Assembly (NCBI GenBank): GCA_022241475.1 | Contig: JAKOMT010000007.1 | Location: 62,001 to 126,000, forward strand | Length of the DNA stretch: 64,000 nucleotides | DNA from: Microvirga sp. | GTDB lineage: Bacteria > Pseudomonadota > Alphaproteobacteria > Rhizobiales > Beijerinckiaceae | Reading direction: 5' to 3' | Shown here: positions 20,437-29,245 of the stretch, piece by piece | How the letters are laid out: each line of letters begins with the position of its first letter | How positions within the stretch are numbered: position 1 is the stretch's first letter | Program-made: the position numbers and the translations under genes | The notes under the pieces: generated by a model | What the model was told of the DNA's origin: nothing | The model's database searches: none | The model's input: the letters and a program-made list of their open reading frames with translations, nothing else

Positions 20437-20472
20437 AAAGGCGCGCCCGACCCGATGGTCGCGCGCGCCTTT
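20437..20472 (-). terminator. intrinsic terminator of the peroxiredoxin gene
   Basis: A 10-bp perfect stem (AAAGGCGCGC / GCGCGCCTTT) lies 33 bases after the peroxiredoxin stop; on the minus strand it is followed by a T-run. It separates the peroxiredoxin gene from the osmC promoter. Confidence 0.75.
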
Positions 20473-20504
20473 GACAGGCGACGTAAGTCGAGGCCGCAAC
20501 GCCG

Positions 20505-20990
20505 TCAGAGGGCGGCGAGCACAGCGTCGGCGCCCGTCTTGTCGGCCTTGCCCGGAGCGTCCTCAACCGCGAGCCAGGAAACGACGCCGTCGTCGACGAT
20601 CATCGCATAGCGGCGCGAACGGATGCCGAGCCCGCCGCCCGTCGCGTCGAGCTCGAGTCCGACCGCGCGCGCGAAATCGGCGTTGCCGTCGGAGAGGAAC
20701 AGGATCTTGCCGTCGCCGCCCGACGATTTCGCCCAGGCGTCCATGACGAAGACGTCGTTCACGGCGGTCACCGCGATCGCGTCGACGCCCTTTTCCTTGA
20801 TCTGGTCGAGATGAGTCAGGAAGCCGGGCAGATGATTCTTGTGGCAGGTCGGCGTGAAGGCGCCCGGCACTGCGAAGAGGACGACCTTCTTGCCCGTGAA
20901 GATCTCCTCGGCGGCCTTCGGCGCGGGGCCGTCGGCGGTCATCACCCGAAACGTGCCCGCAGGCAGCTTTTCACCAATCGCGATGGTCAT
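20505..20990 (-). CDS. peroxiredoxin (Prx5-type redoxin)
   Basis: 161-residue atypical peroxiredoxin of the Prx5 group. The active-site motif PGAFTPTCH puts the peroxidatic cysteine at residue 49, and the downstream arginine is present (GGLGIRSRRYAMIVDDG). It has only this one cysteine, so reduction must use an external thiol such as glutathione or a glutaredoxin. It reduces H2O2 and alkyl hydroperoxides in the cytoplasm. It sits directly upstream of osmC, a second peroxide-defence gene, on the same strand but behind its own terminator. Confidence 0.92.
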   Translation of the reverse strand: MTIAIGEKLPAGTFRVMTADGPAPKAAEEIFTGKKVVLFAVPGAFTPTCHKNHLPGFLTHLDQIKEKGVDAIAVTAVNDVFVMDAWAKSSGGDGKILFLSDGNADFARAVGLELDATGGGLGIRSRRYAMIVDDGVVSWLAVEDAPGKADKTGADAVLAAL

Positions 20991-21119
20991 TTTGAAACTC
21001 CGTTTGGTTACGGACGGGAGCGCAACGCGCCCGGCGCGGGCGACATCGGCGCCCCTCGTAAAAAACCCCTATGACATATTCGCGCCCAAGGGAAACCCCG
21101 CGAGCGGCGCGCGGATGCG

Positions 21120-23846
21120 CTAATTCGTCTGAGGGTCGGTCGCGCGGCGGGCCAGGAACTTCTGATAGACGAGCCCGACGAGGACGAGGACGAGGCCGAG
21201 CGCGATGAACGACACCGCCCGCATCACGCCCTCGAGCCCGGCGAGATCGACGATGAAGACCTTCAGAACCGCAACGAGCAGATAGAGCGCGCCGACCAGT
21301 CGCAGCCACGGCGCGCGCCGGACGAGCCCGTATCCGAGAAAGACGGTTCCGCAAACGAGGAGCGCGGCGGAATAGGCCCAGAGCTCCCCCTCCGCGACGC
21401 CGCGCCAGTCCCCGATCTGCGGGAACCACCACAGGGCGCGGACGGCGAGCATCGTCCACGTAAATTGCAGGACGAGGGCGAGAACAGCCGCGGCCGCGAC
21501 GAAATAGCGTGGCCTGACGCCGCGCGCGGCGAGCGCCACGAGGGCCGCGAGCGCGGCCGGCAGAAGGTAGGTCGGCAAAAGCGAGTTGAAGAGAGGCCCG
21601 CCCAGAAGCGCTTCATCCGTGAGGAGCGGATTGGACGGCCCGGTGAGCACGCGCGCCGCCGCGAGAAGCGACGCTAACCCGAACGCGATCACGGCGACGC
21701 GCGAAACGACGTCCGGGCGGCGCGCGTCGACGCGCAGCATCACATAGGTGAAGCCGAGGGCGGCGGCGGCCACAAGGCCGGTTTCGAGATGGACGGGCGG
21801 CGTGACGAGCGGATCGCCGCCGCGAAGCGCATGGCCGATCTGGACGTAGACGAGAAGCGCCGCGAAGATGATCGAGAGGCTCTCCGCCAGTCGAACGATC
21901 CTGTCGCGCCCGCCTCGCTCGAGCAGGCGCGCGGCGAGAAAGAAGGCGAGCGCCGGGACGCCGTAGCCCCAAAGCAGCCAGTTGAAGACGAGCGTCGAGC
22001 CTGGATCGCCGCCGGCGATCGTCGGATCCCACACGATCCGCGCGAGAACGAGAAGGCCGAGCGCGCCGACGGCCCAGCGCAACGCGCGCAGCCCCGTACG
22101 GTCCGCCACATAGGCGGATCCGAGCGCGCTCAGGGCGAACGCCACCGTGAGCATCCCGCGATCGAGCTGGAAGGTCAGCCCCAATGCGAGCGCCCCGAGC
22201 GCGCCGCAGGCGGCGGCGCCGGCGGCGAGCCTTCGCGCTTCGCTTCCGCCGTGATCGTGGAGCCGTCGCGCCGCCGCGACATAGCCGAGCCCGATCGCGA
22301 CGGCGACGAGAGCGAACGGCGTGTCCGGGACGCCCGTCACGAAGGACGCCGCGCCGGTGATGCGCCACCACGCCGCCACGAGCACGATCAGCGGACCTGC
22401 GGAGAACGCGGCCGCATAGGCGGCGAGCGGACCGGCACGCAATCCCGCAACCCGCGCCATGCGCTCGAACGCGACGCACGCCGCGGCGGCCGAGAGAGCG
22501 GTCGCCGTGACGAGGAAGGCCGTGAACGCCTCCGGCATGGGAGCCGGTCCCAACGGGCCGGGGAGCACGCGAACGGGTTCGAGCGCCGCCTCGAGCGCGA
22601 CCGGCCACCCGAGCAGGACGCCGACGATCGTGAGGTATGCCGAGGCGACCGCCGTCGCGACGGGCGGGCGGGAAGCGGCTGCGAGAAGGATCGCGACCAT
22701 CGCGGCGCCGAACCAGGCCAGCGTCACGCCCGCGCTGGCCGCCGCCAGCGCCGCGAGCGCGGAAACGATGGCGAACGCGGCGAAAACGGAGCCCGCCGGC
22801 CGGTCGAGAGGCCCGGCGGCTCCGTCGCCGGCCCGATGCGGCAGGAGTGAGAAGAACGCCGCCGCCAGCGCGCCCTGCAGCGCGAGATGCGCGAAGGCGG
22901 GTCCCGCCGGTCCGTCGATCGGTAGGAGGCCCCAGATCAGGGAGAGCGTCGCGGTCGCGACCGCGAGCCTCAGCCATCCGCGCATGCGCGCGACGCCGTA
23001 CGCGGCGAGCGCCACGGCGGCGAGATAGGGAGGGAGCGCCCAGGCGTCGTCGCCGCTCCCGCCGACGAGGATCGGAACGCCGAAAGCGCCGAGCAGGCCG
23101 AGCGACGCGAGGAGCGGCCCGTGCAGGGCCGCCGCGAGCATCGTCCCGGTGGCGATGATTCCGAGCCCGGCGAACGCCGCCAGCGGGCCGACGAAGGCGT
23201 AAAGAGCATAGGCCGCGTAGACCGCGCCGAACAGGGTCGCGGCTCCGGCGGCGGTCAGTACGGCCGGCAGATGCAGCGGCCCCAGCCCGGGGATTTCGAG
23301 GCGGGCCTCGCCTCGGCGCAGACGCTCGCCGGCGACGAGCAGGGCGAGCCCGAATGCGAGGCCGAGAAGAACGCGCGCGCCGGGGCCGAGCATGCCCTGC
23401 TGGATCGAGAAACGGACGAGAAACAGGCCGCCGAGCGCAAGAGCGAGTCCACCGACCCAGACAGCCCAGCGCGCCCCTAGCCGCTCCTCGAAGCCGGGCC
23501 GAGACGGGGACGGCGGCGCGGGCGGCGGCGCGTCCTGCGGTTCCGGAGCGGGAGGCTGCTCTGGCTCGACTCGCTCGGGAAGGACCTGCTCGGGATCGAC
23601 CGCAGCTCCGGCGTCCGGCTCCGCATCGGGCTGGGCGGCCGCCGGCGACTCGAACGATTCGTCGCGACGAGCCTCGCGCCGAATCGGAGGCGCATCGTCG
23701 CGCCGGGCGGCCGCCGCCTCGATCGCCGCCAGACGCGCGTCCAGCCGATCGAGGCGGTCGCGGGCGCGAAACGCGAGCACAAGCGCGAGAATGGCGAGCC
23801 CCGGCGTCAGGACGCCGACGACAACGGCGATCAACAACAGTTCCAT
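21120..23846 (-). CDS. DUF2339 polytopic membrane protein
   Basis: 908-residue inner-membrane protein of the DUF2339 family, function unknown. It starts with one transmembrane segment (MELLLIAVVVGVLTPGLAILAL), then a short coiled coil (RARDRLDRLDARLAAIEAAAA), a Pro/Glu/Ala-rich linker to about residue 115, and then many transmembrane helices in a row to the C-terminus. The ATG at 23846 has GGAGAGG just upstream; an in-frame upstream start would add ten basic residues. The extended membrane array suggests a transport or envelope role but nothing specific. Confidence 0.85.
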   Translation of the reverse strand: MELLLIAVVVGVLTPGLAILALVLAFRARDRLDRLDARLAAIEAAAARRDDAPPIRREARRDESFESPAAAQPDAEPDAGAAVDPEQVLPERVEPEQPPAPEPQDAPPPAPPSPSRPGFEERLGARWAVWVGGLALALGGLFLVRFSIQQGMLGPGARVLLGLAFGLALLVAGERLRRGEARLEIPGLGPLHLPAVLTAAGAATLFGAVYAAYALYAFVGPLAAFAGLGIIATGTMLAAALHGPLLASLGLLGAFGVPILVGGSGDDAWALPPYLAAVALAAYGVARMRGWLRLAVATATLSLIWGLLPIDGPAGPAFAHLALQGALAAAFFSLLPHRAGDGAAGPLDRPAGSVFAAFAIVSALAALAAASAGVTLAWFGAAMVAILLAAASRPPVATAVASAYLTIVGVLLGWPVALEAALEPVRVLPGPLGPAPMPEAFTAFLVTATALSAAAACVAFERMARVAGLRAGPLAAYAAAFSAGPLIVLVAAWWRITGAASFVTGVPDTPFALVAVAIGLGYVAAARRLHDHGGSEARRLAAGAAACGALGALALGLTFQLDRGMLTVAFALSALGSAYVADRTGLRALRWAVGALGLLVLARIVWDPTIAGGDPGSTLVFNWLLWGYGVPALAFFLAARLLERGGRDRIVRLAESLSIIFAALLVYVQIGHALRGGDPLVTPPVHLETGLVAAAALGFTYVMLRVDARRPDVVSRVAVIAFGLASLLAAARVLTGPSNPLLTDEALLGGPLFNSLLPTYLLPAALAALVALAARGVRPRYFVAAAAVLALVLQFTWTMLAVRALWWFPQIGDWRGVAEGELWAYSAALLVCGTVFLGYGLVRRAPWLRLVGALYLLVAVLKVFIVDLAGLEGVMRAVSFIALGLVLVLVGLVYQKFLARRATDPQTN

Positions 23847-23915
23847 CGACCTCTCCGCCGCGCGACGCAGGCGCATACGATAGAGTCGCGTCGCCGCTTT
23901 GTCGCGCGGGGACGG

Positions 23916-24428
23916 TCAGTCGACCCGCAGCACGAACGGCGATCCACAGGAGGCTTCGGCGCCGCGGCCGATGGCGCGGATCGCCTCGATCATCCGCCCC
24001 GACCGCCCCAGCAGCGCGTCCGCGACCGCGACGATGCGCGGGTTGGGCGTCGCGGATGGGGAGGCCGCTCGCAAGGCCCGCGCGATCTCGGCCTCGTCGC
24101 GATGCGGCGCGAGGGCGCAGACCGTGACGAAGGCGGCGGCGGTGGACCGGCTGATCCCCGCCCAGCAATGAATCACGAGCGGGCGCTCGCGCGGCCAGGC
24201 GCGCGCGAAGGCGATGAGCGGCGCGACGTGCTCCTCCTGCGCGAGGATATGGCCGTCGAGCGCTTCCGAGATGTCGCTGACGGAAATCGCGAGTCGCCGT
24301 TCGGGAGGAATCATCTGCGGCGGAGCCGACGGCGTATTGGCCGAGAGGAGGCTGACGAGATGGGACGCGGCGGTTTTTTCGACCACGGCGTCGAGCTCGG
24401 CCAAGGGGCAGACATGAATGACGGGCAT
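23916..24428 (-). CDS. tyrosine phosphatase-like protein
   Basis: 170-residue protein with the cysteine phosphatase P-loop HCWAGISRST (nucleophile Cys88, Arg94), preceded by PLVI as in dual-specificity phosphatases. A general-acid aspartate may lie in the SVSDISEALDGH segment. The likely substrate is a phosphoprotein or small phosphate ester; this is not readable. The ATG at 24428 begins MPVIHVCPLAEL; the frame stays open to 24539 but that region is A+T-rich promoter-like sequence. It is divergent from the Omp25-like gene. Confidence 0.82.
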   Translation of the reverse strand: MPVIHVCPLAELDAVVEKTAASHLVSLLSANTPSAPPQMIPPERRLAISVSDISEALDGHILAQEEHVAPLIAFARAWPRERPLVIHCWAGISRSTAAAFVTVCALAPHRDEAEIARALRAASPSATPNPRIVAVADALLGRSGRMIEAIRAIGRGAEASCGSPFVLRVD

Positions 24429-24747
24429 GATGCGCCTTAATCTAAACGGGGGCGGACAGCGATCAAGTGAATCCACAATCACGAGACGCAAAGTCATATT
24501 GAAAAGACTAGCGCAAAAGATAACATAGGGAGCAGGCAATATTCATAGCCAAGCATCGAGGTTTCTATTGATCACATTTCCGCCACATTTTAGACACTGC
24601 TTGGATTGCGAGCATGGTTAATGATGATTTAACGTTGCCAATTTGCAACGACCTATCCGAAACATACATTTTTAGCGACAAAGCTCTTCCCGCCTTCGCT
24701 GCGCTGCGCTAATTTGCACCCAGCCTGAAACAATAAGGACCTCAGTT
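24429..24747. promoter_or_regulatory. divergent intergenic region with a palindrome
   Basis: 319 bases without a gene, clearly more A+T-rich than its surroundings, holding the promoters of the phosphatase (minus) and the outer-membrane protein (plus). At 24633-24650 there is a perfect inverted repeat CGTTGC-N6-GCAACG, about 98 bases before the omp ATG, which could be a regulator site. I could not fix -35/-10 boxes with confidence. Confidence 0.5.
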
Positions 24748-25518
24748 ATGAAGCGTACTCTCCTTGCTTCCGCAGCCGCCCTCCTCCTCGCGGCTCCCGC
24801 TCTCGCCGCCGACCTGCCGTCGCGCCAGGCGGCTCCCGCCCCGTTCGTCTCGGCGGCCCCGATGTTCACCTGGACCGGTTTCTACGCCGGTGTGAACGCG
24901 GGCTGGTCGCAGAACAGCACCGACATCGCCAACCGCGGCTTCGGCGGCACCGGCGGCGCCGGCGCGTATCCTTCGTTCTCGACCGGCGAGCGCAGCAGCT
25001 TCATCGGCGGCTTCCAGGCCGGCTATAACCAGCAGTTCGGCAACTTCGTCGCCGGCGTCGAGGCTGACCTCAACTACCTCGGCAACCGTCGCGGCAACGG
25101 CGCCGTCGGCGTCACCGGCCTCGCGCCCCTCGTCACGACCGCCTCGGCCTCCAGCCGTCTCGACTGGCTCGGCACGGTCCGCGCTCGCGCCGGTTTCGCC
25201 TTCGACCGCGTCCTGATCTACGGCACGGGTGGTCTCGCGTTCGGCGCTCCCGACAACCGTCTGACGATCTCGAACGCCGCCGGGCAGACGCATCTCGGCT
25301 CGAAGGACGAAACCAAGTTCGGCTGGACCGTCGGTGGTGGTCTGGAATACGCCGTCCTCGACAACGTGACGATCCGCGGCGAGTACCTCTACTACGACCT
25401 CGGCACCTCGAACGTGACGGCGACCGCCACGACGCCTGCCCTGGCCGGCACCTCGAACACGGCTCGTTTCGAAAACACGGGCCACATCGCCCGCGTCGGT
25501 CTGAACTACCGCTTCTGA
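24748..25518 (+). CDS. outer-membrane beta-barrel protein (Omp25/31-like)
   Basis: 256-residue eight-stranded barrel protein of the rhizobial Omp25/RopB type. It has a signal peptide (MKRTLLASAAALLLAAPALA, cleavage before ADLPSR), then WTGFYAGVNAGWSQN, GGFQAGYNQQFGNFVAGVEADLNYL and a C-terminal strand ending RVGLNYRF, where the terminal Phe is the BAM signal. It probably is an abundant structural or immunogenic outer-membrane protein. A strong intrinsic terminator follows. Confidence 0.93.
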   Translation: MKRTLLASAAALLLAAPALAADLPSRQAAPAPFVSAAPMFTWTGFYAGVNAGWSQNSTDIANRGFGGTGGAGAYPSFSTGERSSFIGGFQAGYNQQFGNFVAGVEADLNYLGNRRGNGAVGVTGLAPLVTTASASSRLDWLGTVRARAGFAFDRVLIYGTGGLAFGAPDNRLTISNAAGQTHLGSKDETKFGWTVGGGLEYAVLDNVTIRGEYLYYDLGTSNVTATATTPALAGTSNTARFENTGHIARVGLNYRF

Positions 25519-25562
25519 TCCTGCGCGTACCGGTCCTCTCGGGGACCGGGACCGCAAACGAG

Positions 25563-25589
25563 AAAGCCCGGAGCGATCCGGGCTTTTTT
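25563..25589 (+). terminator. intrinsic terminator of the Omp25-like gene
   Basis: A 9-bp perfect stem (AAAGCCCGG / CCGGGCTTT) with a 6-base loop followed by a T-run, 44 bases after the stop codon. Confidence 0.9.
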
Positions 25590-25634
25590 CGTTGTGTGGG
25601 GGCGCGCTCGGGCCGCGCGACAGTTGAGGCGCGG

Positions 25635-26009
25635 CTAGCGCCACTCGCAGGCGACGCCGTCGCGGTCTCTGTCGAGCCAAAACCAATAGCCGGGTTCGCC
25701 GGGGCGTGAACGGCCCAGGCCGACTGCGCCGGCTGTGCTGCATCCCGCCATCGCGACGACATGCTTCAGGGTGACGCTCGCCGGCCAAGGGCTGAGCGCG
25801 AAGACTCCGGCGCCAGCGGCTCCGACGACGAAGCCTATGACGACGGCGGGACGCGTCAATATCCTCTTCAGGCAGCGCAGGCGATCGCCTCGCTCAAACC
25901 TGCGGGTGACAACGCCAAAACGACGCTTCAGCTTTTCAGCCTCGCGTTCGGGATCGCGTCGGGGAGATGAAAAACCTGCCATCTCCGCGAGCGTATCCGC
26001 AATCTCCAA
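25635..26009 (-). CDS. excalibur calcium-binding domain protein
   Basis: 124-residue protein. The N-terminal half is basic and cytoplasmic (RREPEREAEKLKRRFG-like), one transmembrane segment (AVVIGFVVGAAGAGVFAL) lies near residues 54-72, and the C-terminus carries an excalibur motif, DRDRDGVACE, preceded by a conserved GYWFWLD and a second cysteine. Excalibur domains are extracytoplasmic and predicted to bind calcium. Start uncertain: the ATG encoding MAGFSS at residue 10 is an alternative. Confidence 0.75.
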   Translation of the reverse strand: MEIADTLAEMAGFSSPRRDPEREAEKLKRRFGVVTRRFERGDRLRCLKRILTRPAVVIGFVVGAAGAGVFALSPWPASVTLKHVVAMAGCSTAGAVGLGRSRPGEPGYWFWLDRDRDGVACEWR

Positions 26010-26027
26010 TTTCTCAAGCAGTCCGGG

Positions 26028-26645
26028 TTAGCGCGCCGGCCTCGCCTCGTGGAGCGCGAGCACGCGATCGTGGAAGAGCGCCTGCGCCCGCCCGATCGGC
26101 ATCGGCTCGAGCAGCGCGGCAGCCGCCTCGGTGAGCGCCCGCGGTTCGCCGAAGAAGGCGCGGGCCTCGGTTCCGGAAAAGCCCGCGAGCGTCACGGCCT
26201 CGTGATAGGCCGCCGCGCCGTCGGCGCGTTTCGTCAGCGTCGCGAGCGCGCGCGACGGCTTCGCGGCGAGGCTGAAATGCAGGCGGATCGCCGCGAGCAG
26301 CCGCTCCTCGACCTCTTTATAGGCGGAGCCGATCACCGCCTTGAAGGGCGAGATCATGTCGCCGATCACATATTCCGGCGCGTCGTGGAGGAGGATCGAC
26401 AAACGTTCGACGCGGGTGACCTCCCCGGCCATCGTCTCGGCCATCGCCTCGACCAGAAGGGAATGCTGGGCCACGGAAAAAATGTGATCGCCCCGGGTCT
26501 GCCCGTTCCAGCGCGCGACGCGCGCGAGCCCGTGGGCGATGTCCTCGAGCTCGACGTCGATGGGGGACGGATCGAGGAGATCGAGCCGCCGCCCCGAGAG
26601 CATCCGCTGCCAGGCGCGCGGCGATGCTTTTCGCCCGCCGCTCAC
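26028..26645 (-). CDS. HD-domain phosphohydrolase (YfbR-like)
   Basis: 205-residue HD-superfamily hydrolase. Metal-ligand signatures are the H in GDHIFSVAQHSLLV and the HD pair in LSILLHDAPEYVIGDMISP; a later SAYKEVEERL matches the 5'-deoxynucleotidase-like family. It probably dephosphorylates nucleotides. The GTG at 26645 overlaps the stop of tag by four bases (GTGA) and is preceded by a frame belonging to tag. The pair tag-HD would be cotranscribed, combining base-excision repair with nucleotide cleaning. Confidence 0.85.
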   Translation of the reverse strand: MSGGRKASPRAWQRMLSGRRLDLLDPSPIDVELEDIAHGLARVARWNGQTRGDHIFSVAQHSLLVEAMAETMAGEVTRVERLSILLHDAPEYVIGDMISPFKAVIGSAYKEVEERLLAAIRLHFSLAAKPSRALATLTKRADGAAAYHEAVTLAGFSGTEARAFFGEPRALTEAAAALLEPMPIGRAQALFHDRVLALHEARPAR

Positions 26646-27256
26646 GCCGAGCGTCCGAGCGCCGCGCATTCGGCGTGGCGGAAACAGCCGACGAGGTGGT
26701 CGTTCGTCACCCCCACCGCCTGCATGAAGGCGTAGACGATCGTCGGGCCGCAGAAGCCGAAACCCTGGCGCTTCAGGTCGCGCGAGATCGATTCGGAGAG
26801 CGGGGTCTGCGTCGGAACGTCCTCGCGTCGGCGGAGATTTGGCTGAAGCGGGACGCCGTCGACGAAATTCCAGAGGTAATGAGAGAAGCCCTCGCCCTCC
26901 TGGATGGCGAGCCACGCGCGCGCGCCCCGGATCGTGGCCTCGATCTTGGCGCGGTTGCGCACGATCCCGGCGTCGCCCATGAGCGACTCGACCTTGGCTG
27001 CGTCGTATCGCGCGATGATCTGAGGATCGAATCCGTCGAAGGCCGCGCGAAAGCCGTCGCGCTTTCGCAGGATCGAGATCCACGAGAGACCGGCCTGGAA
27101 TCCGTCGAGGATGAGCTTTTCGAACAGCGCCCGGTCGTCGCGTTCGGGCGCGCCCCATTCATCGTCATGATAGGCGACGTAGCCGGGGTCGACCCCCGGC
27201 CACCAGCAGCGCTGCAGACCGTCCGGATGCAGGATGAGAGAGACTGCCTCCTGCAT
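26642..27256 (-). CDS. tag: DNA-3-methyladenine glycosylase I
   Basis: 204-residue Tag glycosylase, which removes 3-methyladenine from alkylated DNA. Family features are RCWWPG near the N-terminus with zinc ligand Cys17, YHDDEWG, FEKLILDGFQAGLSWISILRKR and a C-terminal zinc-binding CFRHAEC. Length is normal. It overlaps the next gene by four bases. Together with the AraC-MGMT fusion 7 kb away it gives two alkylation-repair activities in this stretch. Confidence 0.95.
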   Translation of the reverse strand: MQEAVSLILHPDGLQRCWWPGVDPGYVAYHDDEWGAPERDDRALFEKLILDGFQAGLSWISILRKRDGFRAAFDGFDPQIIARYDAAKVESLMGDAGIVRNRAKIEATIRGARAWLAIQEGEGFSHYLWNFVDGVPLQPNLRRREDVPTQTPLSESISRDLKRQGFGFCGPTIVYAFMQAVGVTNDHLVGCFRHAECAALGRSA

Positions 27257-27275
27257 GCCGTCGCGCCTGAACCGA

Positions 27276-28103
27276 TCAGCGATTGCTGACGTTGAACGAA
27301 TAGGAGAGCCCGAACCCGGCGGAGAACTGGTTCGCGGAGCCGCGCTGGCGCACGAGCGGCGAGTCGCGCACGTCGCCCACGAGGCGGTCGTAACGCGCGA
27401 AGGCCTGCAGCGACCAGTCGGGCGTCATCGCGTAGCTCGCCGATCCGACGAAGCCGAGCGAGCGCACGCCGGCTTCCGGCGCGTAGGCGCGCAGACCCGA
27501 GGCGGCCGCCTGCCCGACGGTCACGCCGAAATAGGTGCGGTTGTATTCGGCGTTCGACCAGGCCAGCCGCGGGCCGGCGGCGATCGTCCACTGAGCGTCG
27601 GGGCGCATCACGAAATCCGCGCCCAAATCGGCCAGGACGCCCCTATGCCCGCCCAGCCCGTGACGGAGTTCGGCGCTCAAACGGAAATTCTGGGTCGCCC
27701 AGATCTCGGCGAAGGCGCCGAGTTCGACGGCGTGCCCGACATTGCCGAGACCGCGCAACTCGCTCGAATCCTTCTCGGCGCGGCGACCCCGGAACCTGCC
27801 GACGGCTCCGACGCGGACGTTCTCCACCTCGAGCAGGCCGAGCCGAATGCCGTCGTCGGCCGCCTTGAAGCGCGACAGCGCATTCGCGCGCCGGATCGAC
27901 AGGATCGGCATCGGGCGGATCGTGTAGGTGTTGGCGCCCTCGAACTGGGGCACGAGGTGCCCCTGCGCGCCGATGGTCATGCGCCAGTCGTCCGCGAAGA
28001 AATTCTCGGCCTTGGCGGCCGGACTCCCGAGCGCGACGGCGCAGGCGGCGAGCGCCGGCGCGGCGAGGGAAGAAGCGAAGAAACCGAAACGTTTGAACGT
28101 CAT
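27276..28103 (-). CDS. MipA/OmpV family outer-membrane protein
   Basis: 275-residue MipA/OmpV-type beta-barrel with a signal peptide (MTFKRFGFFASSLAAPALAACAVALGSPAAKA, cleavage before ENFF). The mature part begins DDWRMTIGAQGHLVPQFEGA and ends LSYSFNVSNR; alternating strands fit a barrel. MipA links murein synthase and hydrolase in E. coli; OmpV relatives are porin-like, so the role is uncertain. The ATG at 28103 is chosen for the signal peptide. A TTGACC box on the minus strand upstream may be its -35. Confidence 0.85.
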   Translation of the reverse strand: MTFKRFGFFASSLAAPALAACAVALGSPAAKAENFFADDWRMTIGAQGHLVPQFEGANTYTIRPMPILSIRRANALSRFKAADDGIRLGLLEVENVRVGAVGRFRGRRAEKDSSELRGLGNVGHAVELGAFAEIWATQNFRLSAELRHGLGGHRGVLADLGADFVMRPDAQWTIAAGPRLAWSNAEYNRTYFGVTVGQAAASGLRAYAPEAGVRSLGFVGSASYAMTPDWSLQAFARYDRLVGDVRDSPLVRQRGSANQFSAGFGLSYSFNVSNR

Positions 28104-28170
28104 AACGGACCTGATGGTTACGCAACTCTTGACGAGTAGCGACGATACCGACGAAACGGTCAACACTCTG

Positions 28171-29067
28171 TTAACGCCCGCCCGCATCGCTGTCGACAGG
28201 CTTGTGCGGCGACGGCGGCGCCACCCCCAACCATTCGGCTGGCGAGAAGGCGAATTCGAGGCCGCCGGCCCGCAACGTCACGCCCGCCTCGAGCGCCTCC
28301 TGCGCGCGGTCCAGCCTGACCATGATGAGCCCCCGACCTTGCGCGGCGCTGCCCGTGGCGCCGATCACGCGCTCGCCCGCGGTCACGTCGGCGCCGACTT
28401 CCGGGAGAAGCCCCTCGCCATAGCTCACCGGCAGAAGGCGCGTGCGGGCCGTTCCGCGATGCTGCATCCGCGAGACGACCTCCTGCCCGACATAGCAGCC
28501 CTTGTCGAAATCGACGCCTCCGAGCTTGTCCATCAGCGCCTCGTGCGGGAAGGCCGAGCCCAGCACGTAATCCTTGCCGCCTTCGGGAACGCCAAGAGCG
28601 ATACGATGCGCGTCGTAGGCGTCCGCCGGGGCGTCGCTGATCTCGGGCGCGTCCTCCCGCGCCACGAGTGCGCGCCAGCCGAGAGCGCTCAGGCGCGGAT
28701 CCGCGCTCACGAGACCGATATCAGATGACGGAGCGGGCGCGTCCCAGCCGGCGACGACCGCGAGTTCCTCCGTGCGATCGTCGATCGAGACCTTGGCGCG
28801 CAGACGGTAGAAGGCGAGACGTTTGGCGAGGTCCGCGCGGAACGCCGCCGGGCAATCCAGGAAGTAGCCCCCGCCGTGGCTCTCGGGCGCGGCGAAGACG
28901 ATGAAATCGAAGAGAATCTTGCCCTGCGGCGAGAGCAGCGCGCCGTGCCGGGCGGCCTCCGGCGTCACCTTGTCGAGATCGCAGGTGAGGAGCCCGTCGA
29001 GAAAGCCCTTCGCGGCCTCGCCCGAAATCCTGATCACTCCACGGTCGTCGAGACGGGCGGTTGGCAT
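28171..29067 (-). CDS. ygfZ: folate-binding protein YgfZ
   Basis: 298-residue member of the YgfZ/GcvT-like family that binds tetrahydrofolate and supports maturation or repair of some iron-sulfur proteins. The diagnostic motif KGCYVGQE is present (VDFDKGCYVGQEVVSRMQHRG), with the N-terminal FLDGLLTCDLDKV. The ATG at 29067 gives the normal size; the frame is open further upstream. It is divergent from the dihydroorotase gene. Confidence 0.92.
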   Translation of the reverse strand: MPTARLDDRGVIRISGEAAKGFLDGLLTCDLDKVTPEAARHGALLSPQGKILFDFIVFAAPESHGGGYFLDCPAAFRADLAKRLAFYRLRAKVSIDDRTEELAVVAGWDAPAPSSDIGLVSADPRLSALGWRALVAREDAPEISDAPADAYDAHRIALGVPEGGKDYVLGSAFPHEALMDKLGGVDFDKGCYVGQEVVSRMQHRGTARTRLLPVSYGEGLLPEVGADVTAGERVIGATGSAAQGRGLIMVRLDRAQEALEAGVTLRAGGLEFAFSPAEWLGVAPPSPHKPVDSDAGGR

Positions 29068-29245
29068 GTCGCTTCCTTTCGCGCTGCGGAGCGCCGGTCG
29101 CAGGACCGACCCGGCAGAGATAGTCCGTCGAGCGTCGGGCCTCAAGACTGCAGGGGCGGCGCCCGCAATGATGACAAGCGGCGCGTTTCAGGGCATCAGG
29201 GGAGCCGGTCGCGCGACTGGCGACGCACGAAGAAGGACGACGGCG